Source: Arthrobacter globiformis (lineage in GTDB: Bacteria > Actinomycetota > Actinomycetes > Actinomycetales > Micrococcaceae). Taken from it: a stretch of 64,000 bases of DNA. Each line of letters begins with the position of its first letter. The first letter of the stretch is position 1. Below, one piece after another: positions 8,513 to 15,836 of this stretch. The notes beneath the pieces are model-generated. The model worked only from the letters and a program-made list of their open reading frames with translations. It ran no database searches and was not told where the DNA came from. Where the stretch lies: assembly GCF_030817195.1 (NCBI RefSeq), contig NZ_JAUSYZ010000001.1, forward strand, positions 1,302,001-1,366,000, in the 5' to 3' direction. The translations under genes were made by a program, and so were the position numbers.

Positions 8513-10303
8513 ATGCCCGAGACACCAAACGGCATCGTCGCCGGCTGGCTGGAGCAGTTCGACGAGGCGCTGCGCACGAAGGACACCGACGCCGCGCTCG
8601 AGTTGTTCGAGGAAGAATCGTACTGGCGCGACTTCGTGTCCTTCACCTGGAACCTCAAGACGATGGAAGGCAAGGACAGCATCAGGCGAATGCTCGATGC
8701 CACCCTCGACGACGTCGGGCCGCATAACTGGGCGCTCGCCGAGGATGCCACCGGCGATGCGTCCAGCACCGAGGCCTGGGTGACATTCGAGACTGCGCAG
8801 GCCCGCGGCTACGCCCACATGCGCCTTCGCAGCGGCAAGTGCTGGACCCTGCTCACCACCATGCAGGAGCTCAAGGGATTCGAGGAGAAGAAAGGTCCCA
8901 ACCGCGAGCAGGGCGTGGCCCACCGCATCGAGAAAGGCCGACGGTCCTGGCTTGAACTCAAGGAGGAGCAGGCTGCCAAGCTTGGCTACGAGGAGCAGCC
9001 CTACACTGTGATCATCGGCGGCGGCCAGGGCGGCATCGGACTTGGCGCACGGCTTCGCCGGCTTGGTGTTCCCACCATCATCATTGAGAAGAACGCGCGG
9101 CCGGGTGACTCGTGGCGAAACCGCTACAAGTCCCTGCACCTGCACGACCCCGTCTGGTACGACCACCTGCCGTACATGAAGTTCCCCGACGACTGGCCCG
9201 TCTTCGCTGCCAAGGACAAGATCGGCGACTGGCTGGAGTACTACACCCGGATCATGGAGCTCAACTACTGGTCCAGCACCGAATGCACCAACGCACGCCG
9301 GGATGAAGACCGGGGCGAGTGGGAAGTCAGCGTGGTCCGCGACGGCGAACCGGTTACCTTGCGCCCGAAGCAGCTCGTCTTCGCGCTGGGCGTTTCCGGT
9401 TATCCGAACGTTCCAAAGTTCGACGGCGCCGAGTCGTTCCTGGGGGAGCAGTACCACTCGTCCAAGCACCCGGGCGGCGGGGACTGGACGGGCAAGAAAG
9501 CTGTGGTGATCGGGTCCAACAACTCGGCGCACGACATCTGCGCCGACCTCTGGGAGCACGGTGCCGACGTCACCATGGTCCAGCGCTCCTCCACGCACAT
9601 CGCCCGCAGCGAGTCGCTCATGGACCTTGCGCTCGGCGACCTCTATTCGGAGAAGGCGCTCGCCAACGGGGTGACCACTGAGAAGGCCGACCTCCTGTTC
9701 GCCTCGCTGCCGTACCGGATCCTGCCCGAGGCACAGATCCCGGTCTACCAGGAGATGGCGCGGCGCGACGCCGACTTCTACTCCGAGCTTGAGGCCGCCG
9801 GCTTCGACCTTGACTTCGGCGTGGACGGTTCCGGGCTCTTCCTGAAGTACCTGCGGCGCGGTTCCGGCTACTACATCGACGTCGGCGCCTCGCAGCTGAT
9901 CATCGACGGCAGGGTGAAACTCGCCAACGGCCAGGTCGGCAAAATCACGGGCAACGCCGTCGTCCTCGATAACGGCACGGAGCTGGAAGCTGACGTGATC
10001 ATCTACGCCACTGGCTACGGATCCATGAACGGCTGGCTTGCCGATCTGGTGTCGCCCGAGGTGGCGGACACGGTCGGAAAATGCTGGGGGTTCGGTTCTG
10101 ACACACCCAAGGACCCGGGTCCGTGGGAAGGGGAGCTGCGCAACATGTGGAAGCCCACCAACGTGGAAAACCTCTGGATTCACGGCGGCAATCTTCACCA
10201 GAGCCGGCATTACTCCAGCTACCTCGCGCTGCAGCTCAAGGCACGCATGGAAGGCTTGCCCACCCCGGTGTACGAGCTGCAGCCCTCCCACCACACCCGC
10301 TAA
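8513..10303 (+). CDS. FAD/NADPH-dependent monooxygenase with N-terminal NTF2-like domain
   Basis: A 596-residue flavoprotein of the class B monooxygenase group (flavin-containing or Baeyer-Villiger-like). Residues 1-125 form a SnoaL/NTF2-like domain (GWLEQFDEALRTKDTDAAL). The FAD-binding motif GGGQGG is at 169-174, followed by a second nucleotide-binding motif VVIGSNNSAHD near 330. Between them lies FLGEQYHSSKHPGG, close to the FMO/BVMO fingerprint. The late motif IIYATGYGS is also typical. A strong ribosome site (AAAGGAAAGAGG) precedes ATG 8513. It is divergent from a GAF regulator and followed by a degraded alcohol dehydrogenase and an ene-reductase, suggesting a small-molecule oxidation cluster. 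Substrate is unknown; oxygenation of a ketone, aldehyde or heteroatom is possible. Confidence 0.88.
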   Translation: MPETPNGIVAGWLEQFDEALRTKDTDAALELFEEESYWRDFVSFTWNLKTMEGKDSIRRMLDATLDDVGPHNWALAEDATGDASSTEAWVTFETAQARGYAHMRLRSGKCWTLLTTMQELKGFEEKKGPNREQGVAHRIEKGRRSWLELKEEQAAKLGYEEQPYTVIIGGGQGGIGLGARLRRLGVPTIIIEKNARPGDSWRNRYKSLHLHDPVWYDHLPYMKFPDDWPVFAAKDKIGDWLEYYTRIMELNYWSSTECTNARRDEDRGEWEVSVVRDGEPVTLRPKQLVFALGVSGYPNVPKFDGAESFLGEQYHSSKHPGGGDWTGKKAVVIGSNNSAHDICADLWEHGADVTMVQRSSTHIARSESLMDLALGDLYSEKALANGVTTEKADLLFASLPYRILPEAQIPVYQEMARRDADFYSELEAAGFDLDFGVDGSGLFLKYLRRGSGYYIDVGASQLIIDGRVKLANGQVGKITGNAVVLDNGTELEADVIIYATGYGSMNGWLADLVSPEVADTVGKCWGFGSDTPKDPGPWEGELRNMWKPTNVENLWIHGGNLHQSRHYSSYLALQLKARMEGLPTPVYELQPSHHTR

Positions 10304-10315
10304 GAGGAGTACGTC

Positions 10316-10985
10316 ATGAAAGCGGCACGTTTTCACGGCCAGCGCGACATCCGGATCGAGGACGTTCCGGAGCCGGAGCTGCGCCCGGGCGCGGTCAAAA
10401 TCGCCGTGGCCTGGTGCGGCATCTGCGGAACCGACCTGCATGAATTCCGGGGTTCATCGGCCTGGGCGGCGGCGGGGGTGGACTCAGCGAAAAAATCGTC
10501 GTCGACTCGCGCTGGGTCCATCCCGTGGGCTCCATTCCGCTGGAGGAAGCTGCGCTGATCGAGCCGCTGTCCGTGGCCTATCACGCAGTCAGCCGCAGCG
10601 GGCTGACTGCGGGGAACGTGGCCGTCGTCGGCGGTGCCGGGCCCATCGGCCTGCTGACATCGGCCGTGCTCAAGGGACTGGGCATCACAACGATCGTCAC
10701 GGAACTGTCCGCCGCCCGGAAGGAGAAAGCGGCCTCTTCGGGCGTCGCCGACCACGTCATCGATCCGAGTCAGGAGGACGTCAAGGCACGTGTGCTGGAA
10801 CTGACCGCGGGGGAGGGCGCCGATGCTGCCTTCGAGTGTGCCGGCGTCAATGCGGTGCTGGACAGCATGCTCGACTTGGTGCGGCCAGCGGGTGTTGTGG
10901 TCAATTGGACGATCTCGTGGACAAGGGATTCGACACCCTGATCAACCACAACGACACCGCGGTCAAAATCATCGTGCACCCCTAG
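10316..10985 (+). pseudogene. Degraded zinc-dependent 2,3-butanediol dehydrogenase-like gene with two internal deletions
   Basis: The N-terminus (MKAARFHGQRDIRIEDVPEP... WCGICGTDLHEF) is that of a zinc alcohol dehydrogenase of the butanediol dehydrogenase type. After about 10450 the frame changes and the sequence jumps to FIGLGGGGGGLSEKIVVD, skipping the segment that normally carries the catalytic GHE and the structural cysteines. The Rossmann region (VAVVGGAGPIGLLTSAVLKG) is intact in that frame. After RPAGVVVN, near 10905, a second jump and frame change leads straight to the normal C-terminus (LDDLVDKGFDTLINHND... IIVHP). An intact relative is about 350 residues long. The product would lack zinc ligands and be inactive. 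It begins 12 bp after the monooxygenase, so it was once part of that operon. Confidence 0.9.
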
Positions 10986-11011
10986 GGAAGCGGGCCAGCC
11001 AGCAGACATGT

Positions 11012-11046
11012 CCGACGGCGGCACCCAACTGGGGTGCCGCCGTCGG
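11012..11046 (+). terminator. Long intergenic hairpin after the dehydrogenase pseudogene
   Basis: Perfect 15-bp stem CCGACGGCGGCACCC / GGGTGCCGCCGTCGG with a 5-base loop, 26 bp after the pseudogene stop. There is no T-run, so termination would be non-classical. Confidence 0.6.
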
Positions 11047-11151
11047 CATGCCTGAGGTGCTTTGCGCAGTGGACTCGACCACACCCGGAATAGTTGCACA
11101 CGCTAGGCAGTTGGAGCTGGTGAACCTGATGCATTCTGAAAGGAACTCCGC

Positions 11152-12225
11152 ATGCTGTTTTCCCCGCTGACACTCGGCGAGCTCGAACTTTCCAACCGCC
11201 TCGTCATGGCCCCGCTGACCCGTCTTCGCAACGGCGTGGAAGGCGTCCCCGGACCCCTGGTCGTGGAGCATTACCGCCAGCGCGCGTCGCTTGGCCTGAT
11301 CGTCAGCGAGGGAACCTACCCCAGCCCGGCCGGCCGCTCCTACCCGGGACAGCCCGGGCTGGTGACCCCCGAGCAGATCGCCGGCTGGAAGAAGGTTACC
11401 GACGCCGTCCACGCCGAGGGCGGCCGAATTTTCGCCCAGATCATGCACGGCGGCCGCGTCTCGCATGAGGACATCAACGGCGGCCACCGCGTCGTGGCTC
11501 CCAGCGCCATCGCCGTCGAAGGTGAAACGCGGACCTACAACGGCAAGCAAGCGCACCCCGTCCCGCACGAGCTCTCCATTGACGAGCTGCCTATTGTCCG
11601 GGAAGAGATCGTCACGGCGTCGCGCAATGCCATTGAGGCAGGGTTCGACGGCGTTGAGCTGCACTCCGCTAACGGTTACCTTCTCCACGAGTTCCTGGCG
11701 CCCAACACCAACGTCCGCACCGACAGCTACGGCGGTTCGCCCGAGAACCGCGCCCGCTTCGTCATTGAGACGGTGAACGCAGTCGTGGAGGCGCTCGGCG
11801 CCAACCGCGTCGGAATCCGCATCTCGCCCGAACACAACGTTCAGGGCATCGAAGAGACCGACGCCGCCGACGTCCGGGCAACTTACGAGGTGCTGGTCAA
11901 CTCCATCGCCCCGCTGGACCTGGCTTACCTGAGCATCCTGCACGCCGACCCGACCGGCGATCTGGTGCAGGACCTGCGGTCACGCTTCAACGGCACGTTC
12001 CTGGTCAACACCGGCTTCGGCGTCATCACCACACGCGAGGAAGCGCTGGCGCTCGTGGCTGACGGCCACGCGGACGCCGTCGTCGTGGGCCGGCCCGCCA
12101 TCGCCAACCCGGACCTCGCCCGCCGCTGGCGCGAAGGCCTGCCGCTGAACGAACCGGACCAGTCCACGTTCTACGGCGAGGGCGCGAAGGGTTACACCGA
12201 CTACCCGGTGTACCAGCCCGCCTGA
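11152..12225 (+). CDS. Old Yellow Enzyme-family ene-reductase
   Basis: This 357-residue TIM-barrel flavoprotein resembles N-ethylmaleimide reductase/OYE enzymes, which reduce the C=C bond of alpha,beta-unsaturated carbonyl compounds with NAD(P)H through FMN. It begins LFSPLTLGELELSNRLVMAPLTR, contains AQIMHGGRVSH, the substrate-binding His/Asn pair in GVELHSANGYLLHEFLAP, DSYGGSPENRARF, and the C-terminal FMN phosphate site around ADAVVVGRPAIANPDLARR. Length is typical. ATG 11152 has a GAAAGGA ribosome site. It lies downstream of the monooxygenase and the dehydrogenase pseudogene, separated by a hairpin, and is closed by a terminator. Shared regulation with the monooxygenase is plausible but not shown. 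Confidence 0.92.
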   Translation: MLFSPLTLGELELSNRLVMAPLTRLRNGVEGVPGPLVVEHYRQRASLGLIVSEGTYPSPAGRSYPGQPGLVTPEQIAGWKKVTDAVHAEGGRIFAQIMHGGRVSHEDINGGHRVVAPSAIAVEGETRTYNGKQAHPVPHELSIDELPIVREEIVTASRNAIEAGFDGVELHSANGYLLHEFLAPNTNVRTDSYGGSPENRARFVIETVNAVVEALGANRVGIRISPEHNVQGIEETDAADVRATYEVLVNSIAPLDLAYLSILHADPTGDLVQDLRSRFNGTFLVNTGFGVITTREEALALVADGHADAVVVGRPAIANPDLARRWREGLPLNEPDQSTFYGEGAKGYTDYPVYQPA

Positions 12226-12257
12226 CCCTCGCGCTGGTGCAGCACGCCTTTTGAACA

Positions 12258-12296
12258 GCCAAAGGAACCACCCGTTCGCCGGGTGGTTTCTTTGGC
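12258..12296 (+). terminator. Terminator hairpin after the ene-reductase
   Basis: Imperfect stem GCCAAAGGAACCACCC / GGGTGGTTTCTTTGGC around a loop of about 7 bases, 33 bp after the stop codon. Confidence 0.75.
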
Positions 12297-12416
12297 TTAA
12301 CGGGGCGTTTTTTCTTGAGTGAATCTTGACCCTTTGACGCATGGAGTCCTGAGTTAGCCCCTGCATTGTTCTGTTCAGCAGGAAAACTACTCAGCATTTA
12401 CCCGAAGGGTCTCATC

Positions 12417-12944
12417 ATGAAGAACAGCGCACTGATCAAGGGAACCGCTGCCATCGCCGTTGGAGCTGCATTGCTGCTGGGCGGCGGCGGCACCCTGGCA
12501 TCCTGGAATGCATCCGACACCCAAACCCCGGGCACCGTCGTCGCCGGTGACTTGGACGTGGTGGCCGACACTGGCGTCTGGACGGACCGCAACGGCGCCC
12601 CCGTCACCATCTCCACCTACAAGGTTGTCCCCGGTGACAAGCTGACCTACACCCAGGTCCTGAACGTGACCCTGACGGGCAACAAGATGGCTGCGAACGT
12701 CACCGCTACAGGCACCGGCGCGGTGAACGGATTCACCGCCGCCAACGTCGTCGTCACCGACCCCGTCCTGACCGTCGGCGGTACGGCGGTCAGCAACCCG
12801 CTGACCACCAGCGGCACGGTCACCGCCACGATCACCTTCGAATTCAAGTCCAGCACCACGGGCCGTTCAGATGTGACCAAGACCTACAACTTCGGCAACG
12901 TCTCCTTCGCCCTAAACCAGGTCACTCAGACGGGTCTGTCCTAA
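12417..12944 (+). CDS. SipW-dependent exported protein (alternate-type signal peptide)
   Basis: A 175-residue exported protein with an atypical signal peptide, LIKGTAAIAVGAALLLGGGGTLASWN, of the kind cleaved by SipW-type signal peptidases and seen in TasA/camelysin-like proteins. After the LASW motif comes a Thr/Val/Ala-rich beta-type domain (DLDVVADTGVW, NVTLTGNKMAANVTATGTG) without cysteines, suitable for a secreted fibre or surface protein. ATG 12417 follows a GAAGGG ribosome site; an upstream TTG at 12366 would only lengthen the leader. Three genes follow, including the matching peptidase, after a hairpin. Fibre formation is inference from the family; the sequence shows only export and beta-rich composition. 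Confidence 0.85.
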   Translation: MKNSALIKGTAAIAVGAALLLGGGGTLASWNASDTQTPGTVVAGDLDVVADTGVWTDRNGAPVTISTYKVVPGDKLTYTQVLNVTLTGNKMAANVTATGTGAVNGFTAANVVVTDPVLTVGGTAVSNPLTTSGTVTATITFEFKSSTTGRSDVTKTYNFGNVSFALNQVTQTGLS

Positions 12945-12948
12945 GCCG

Positions 12949-12978
12949 CTTCCGGCCGTCGCTCAGGGCGGCCGGAAG
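12949..12978 (+). terminator. Intra-operon hairpin between first SipW substrate and the rest
   Basis: 10-bp stem CTTCCGGCCG / CGGCCGGAAG with a 10-base loop directly after the first exported-protein gene and 41 bp before the next. It has no T-run. It may reduce read-through so that the first product is made in excess, or stabilise its mRNA 3' end. Confidence 0.55.
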
Positions 12979-13019
12979 TCCAAACGTCGGCAGTTATCGA
13001 ATGAGGGTCAGGAGGAGCC

Positions 13020-13625
13020 ATGCGCATCCCGCGCCACCTGCGGGCCGCGGCGCTCGTCGCCGTGGCAGTGCTCCTGGGCCTCCTGACCGTTGAGGGCAGC
13101 TATGCACTCTGGTCTGCTGCTGCCTCCGCGGCACCCGGAACCGTGACATCAGCCTCTTTCGACGTGAACCTCTCGGGGCCCTCAACGCCGTCGACCAACA
13201 TGACACTGGCAGGGGGACAGTCGGCAATCGTGGCGGTAAATCCGTCCGGTTCGCTGACGCCGGGAAGCGCTGTCTATTCCAACGTTTCGGTTACCAACAA
13301 TTCCGACGCCGGAGGCCAATTCAACCTCAGCGTCGCCACGGGCCCGGCGGCAAAGAGCAATGTTGCGCCGGGTGATATGGCGCAATATCTCACTGTCAGT
13401 GCCAAGTTCGCGGCAAATGCAGCCGCCTGCGGCACAACGGCGTACACCAACATCGCTGCTGCCGGACTAGCACCGGTGGCCGTCGCAAAATTGGCCAGCA
13501 CAACGCTGTGTTTCGAAGTCAAACTCGCCTCCAACGCTCCAGCCACCGTGAAAGGACAATCCGTGACCATCACGATTCCCCTCACCGCCACGCAGCTCTG
13601 CGGGGTGCCCAGTGGCTGCGCCTAG
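13020..13625 (+). CDS. Second SipW-type exported protein
   Basis: A 201-residue protein with an alternate-type signal peptide (RAAALVAVAVLLGLLTVEGSYALWS); the ALWS end mirrors the LASW of the first substrate. The mature part is Ala/Ser/Thr-rich, predicted beta, with SNVSVTNNSDAGGQFNLSV and two C-terminal cysteines (QLCGVPSGC) that could form a disulfide. ATG 13020 has an AGGAGG-type site (CAGGAGGAGCC). The 3' end overlaps the peptidase gene by 14 bases, implying coupled translation and a joint function. It may be a second structural protein or an anchor/assembly partner like TapA; this role is inference. Confidence 0.8.
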   Translation: MRIPRHLRAAALVAVAVLLGLLTVEGSYALWSAAASAAPGTVTSASFDVNLSGPSTPSTNMTLAGGQSAIVAVNPSGSLTPGSAVYSNVSVTNNSDAGGQFNLSVATGPAAKSNVAPGDMAQYLTVSAKFAANAAACGTTAYTNIAAAGLAPVAVAKLASTTLCFEVKLASNAPATVKGQSVTITIPLTATQLCGVPSGCA

Positions 13626-14283
13626 TATTCTTCCGACGTCGGAGGCCGCAGTGGCCGGTCCGGCTGACGGTCCGGATTCCGGCGTCACCGGCGGGGCCGG
13701 TTCGGCGACCGGCGGTTCCAAGGGCAGCGTCCGCGGCGGCCGCAGGGCTGTCCGGTGGCTCGTGGCGGCAGGCAGAACCGTCAACTTCGTGCTGCTGGTG
13801 GTCGCGGTGTTTGCTGCACTGGTGCTCATCCTGGTCCCCAAGGCCGCGGGGTCCCAGACCTACGCGGTGCTGACGAACTCGATGGCGCCCAAGTACTCGC
13901 CGGGCACCTACCTGGTGGTCAAGCCCACCGCTTTCAGCGAACTGAAGGCCGGGGATGTCATCACGTTTCAGCTGGAGTCGGGAAAACCCGCGGTGGAGTC
14001 TCACCGCATCATTGGCTTTGGAACCACGCAAACGGGGGAGAACACCCTCATCACCAAGGGTGACAACAACGACATCACCGATCCCAATCCCGTTCGCGAG
14101 CCGCAGGTGAAGGGCAAGCTCTTCTACGCCGTCCCGTATGTGGGCTACGTGGCCAACGCACTGGGGAACGCAGACCGCGGCCTCTGGATGTCGGTGGGTG
14201 CTGCCGGCCTCTTCGGGTACGGCGCCCTGCTCATCTTCCGGCACATCCGCAGCCGGCGCCGCGAAACGGGTGCAGCGGCATGA
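13612..14283 (+). CDS. SipW-like signal peptidase I
   Basis: This 223-residue membrane protease should cleave the alternate signal peptides of the neighbouring genes. After a polar N-terminus there is one membrane helix (FVLLVVAVFAALVLILV), then the catalytic serine S90 in LTNSMAPKYSPG and the general base H131 in ESHRIIGFG. Histidine rather than lysine is the mark of the SipW/archaeal/ER type. TKGDNNDITDP (from about 148) supplies the conserved acidic residues. A second helix near the C-terminus (LWMSVGAAGLFGYGALLIF) anchors it again. GTG 13612 lies inside the end of the previous gene; the next gene overlaps by ATGA. It sits between three probable substrates. Confidence 0.92.
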   Translation: MAAPSILPTSEAAVAGPADGPDSGVTGGAGSATGGSKGSVRGGRRAVRWLVAAGRTVNFVLLVVAVFAALVLILVPKAAGSQTYAVLTNSMAPKYSPGTYLVVKPTAFSELKAGDVITFQLESGKPAVESHRIIGFGTTQTGENTLITKGDNNDITDPNPVREPQVKGKLFYAVPYVGYVANALGNADRGLWMSVGAAGLFGYGALLIFRHIRSRRRETGAAA

Positions 14284-14771
14284 AAACCCCCGACGTCGTC
14301 CAGGCCAGGGTCCCCGGCACGATGCTGGCCCTGTTCGCCTTCATGCTGACGGTGCTGCTGGGCATCGGCGGCACGTCCGCGGTCGCACTGTGGCAACAGT
14401 CAGCAACGGCGACGGTGTTGGTCTCCGCTGCCGCCAACTGGGGTCCCCCGACAATAACCTTGGCCTGCACGCCCAGCACCAACGAAAAGACTGCGACTCT
14501 CGCGGTAAGTTCTGCCCAGACGCCTACGCTGCTCACAATTGCTGCACGCCAAGCCAACGGCACCTATAGCCCACTCGCCATCGAGTACCCCGCCGACCTC
14601 AACGCGCAGACGTTCACGTTGACCGAGACCTCGCCCATCGTCATTGCCAACGCCGGTGCCACCTCAATGACTGTCCGCGTGACCGGTACCTTCTCGGACG
14701 GTCAGAAAGCGACCGCGGAATGGACCCTGGGCATCGTCACCACCGGCGGGAAGGTCAAGTGCGCGCCGTAA
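14280..14771 (+). CDS. Third exported protein of the SipW operon
   Basis: A 163-residue protein whose start overlaps the signal peptidase stop (ATGA), so translation is coupled. It has a long hydrophobic N-terminal segment (LALFAFMLTVLLGIGGTSAVALWQQ) ending in the same ALW pattern as the second substrate, suggesting cleavage by the same peptidase. The mature domain is Thr-rich and predicted beta (TLACTPSTNEKTATLAVSS), with two cysteines. No enzyme motif is seen. It is probably a minor surface component or assembly factor; this is inference from position and signal type. Confidence 0.72.
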   Translation: MKTPDVVQARVPGTMLALFAFMLTVLLGIGGTSAVALWQQSATATVLVSAAANWGPPTITLACTPSTNEKTATLAVSSAQTPTLLTIAARQANGTYSPLAIEYPADLNAQTFTLTETSPIVIANAGATSMTVRVTGTFSDGQKATAEWTLGIVTTGGKVKCAP

Positions 14772-14805
14772 CGTCTGCCTGAACCTGCCAGCCTTCCCCG
14801 AGGCG

Positions 14806-14819
14806 TCCCTATAGGATCT
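14806..14819. promoter_or_regulatory. GntR operator copy 1 (TCCCTATAGGATCT)
   Basis: The core CCTATAGG palindrome ends 8 bases upstream of the GntR start codon and overlaps its ribosome-binding region, consistent with autorepression. The same 14-mer recurs at 15718, and a perfect TCCTATAGGA lies at 15800, both upstream of the structural genes. The shared site and the location beside an FCD-type GntR gene make this regulator the likely binder. Confidence 0.7.
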
Positions 14820-14823
14820 GATC

Positions 14824-15555
14824 ATGCAAAAAGCGTCCAACGGCACCCGCGCCGGCAGCCGGCCCGAGGATCCGACCGGGCGCAAGGCAGGCCGGACTGT
14901 CAGCCGCCAGGTCCTGGCCGACCACGTATACGAGGAGCTGCTGGCCTCGCTCATGGACGGCCGGCTGGAACCAGGGGCGGCCGTCAGCATCGACGGAACT
15001 GCCCGCGAGCTGGACGTTTCCCCGACCCCCGTCCGCGAAGCATTGGCCCGCCTGGAACACACCGGCATGGTCCGCAGGGTGGCGCTCAAGGGTTACCGCG
15101 TGGCGCCGGTGTTCACCCGGGAGGACTTTGCGGATCTCATGGAGGCCCGCCTCGCGATCGAGCCAGTCAACGCCCGGCTTGCCTGCGCGCGCCTGAACCC
15201 GCACCGTCTCGCCGAGCTTGAGCAAACAGTCACCGACCTGAAGTCGGCGCCGCGCGGCCCGTCCTTTGCTGAGTACAAGGACTACCTCGAGGCCGACGAG
15301 CGCTTCCATCAGCTGATTGCCCAGCAGACGGACAACCAGTTCCTCGTCGGCGCCTACGCTGCACTCGGGGGACAAGTCCAACGCTTCCGGCTTTTCGGGG
15401 GAGTGGGGATCACCGATGCCGAGAATGCCATCGCTGAGCACCAGTCCGTCCTGGACGCATTGTCCGGCGGCGATCCCGAGAAGGCCGAAGCCGCCATGGC
15501 AGCCCACATCCAGAAGGTCCGCGAGCGCGCCATGGCGGACGCTCCGGAGGAGTAG
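14824..15555 (+). CDS. GntR-family regulator with FCD domain
   Basis: This 243-residue regulator has a winged-helix DNA-binding domain (about 25-90; SRQVLADHVYEELLASLMDG and DVSPTPVREALARLEHTGMV) and an all-helical FCD ligand-binding domain (about 100-240), where EARLAIEP and the late AAMAAHIQKVRERA carry the usual acidic and His metal/ligand residues. FCD regulators usually bind a sugar acid or related metabolite and then release DNA. CCTATAGG palindromes lie before its own gene and twice before the operon at 15837, so it probably represses both. This supports a carboxylate or phosphorylated sugar inducer for the operon. A large palindromic repeat follows its stop. Confidence 0.9.
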   Translation: MQKASNGTRAGSRPEDPTGRKAGRTVSRQVLADHVYEELLASLMDGRLEPGAAVSIDGTARELDVSPTPVREALARLEHTGMVRRVALKGYRVAPVFTREDFADLMEARLAIEPVNARLACARLNPHRLAELEQTVTDLKSAPRGPSFAEYKDYLEADERFHQLIAQQTDNQFLVGAYAALGGQVQRFRLFGGVGITDAENAIAEHQSVLDALSGGDPEKAEAAMAAHIQKVRERAMADAPEE

Positions 15556-15582
15556 CGGCACTCGCGCAGTAGCGACGGCGCA

Positions 15583-15650
15583 CCCCAAGTAGGTAGCAGC
15601 AGCGGGCGTTCCCAGCCGTGGGAACGCCCGCTGCTGCTACCCAGTTGGGG
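15583..15650. repeat. Dispersed palindromic element, copy A
   Basis: A perfect 23-bp stem (15592-15614 with 15619-15641, loop GCCG) extended outward after a 3-base internal loop by CCCCAA/TTGGGG. It lies 27 bp after the GntR stop. The right half read in reverse complement (CCCCAACTGGGTAGCAGCAG) matches the left part of the element at 59523 (CCCAACTAAGTAGCAGCAG) except for two bases, and both cores contain GGCGTT...AACGCC. It may also terminate GntR transcription. Confidence 0.75.
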
Positions 15651-15717
15651 GAGGCGTAGCGTGGGAGGTGCAATGACTTCATGCCTCGAACGTGAGGCCC
15701 TTCACATGCCGACGGCA

Positions 15718-15731
15718 TCCCTATAGGATCT
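15718..15731. promoter_or_regulatory. GntR operator copy 2
   Basis: TCCCTATAGGATCT, identical over 14 bases to the copy at 14806. It lies 57 bp upstream of a TTGACA box and 81 bp (centre to centre) from the third copy, a spacing that would permit looping between two repressor-bound sites. Confidence 0.68.
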
Positions 15732-15774
15732 TCGATGGTCGGTAATCACGGCTGGCGGCGAAGTAGGTGTGACC

Positions 15775-15809
15775 TTGACAACTCCATATAGATAGTAAAT
15801 CCTATAGGA
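15775..15809 (+). promoter_or_regulatory. Catabolic operon promoter with operator copy 3
   Basis: A consensus -35 box TTGACA is at 15775-15780. A perfect 10-bp palindrome TCCTATAGGA (15800-15809) lies where the -10 region is expected, so bound repressor would block polymerase. The -10 hexamer itself is not obvious. The first structural gene starts 28 bp downstream. Confidence 0.65.
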
Positions 15810-15836
15810 AACAGGATCCACGAGGGAGTGAACACC

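Noticed and set aside
8495..10441. 648-codon minus-strand ORF opposite the monooxygenase
   Set aside because: Shadow ORF; the plus strand has the FAD/NADPH motifs and a strong ribosome site.
10440..10985. 10440-10985 as an intact independent gene
   Set aside because: Only its last codons match the dehydrogenase C-terminus; the rest is an out-of-frame reading of the pseudogene.
12366..12416. TTG start for the first SipW substrate at 12366
   Set aside because: It would place 17 extra residues before the signal peptide, and the ribosome site lies just before ATG 12417.
15583..15650. Ordinary terminator only
   Set aside because: The stem is longer than needed and related to a second element at 59523, one inside an operon; a terminator role alone does not explain the similarity.
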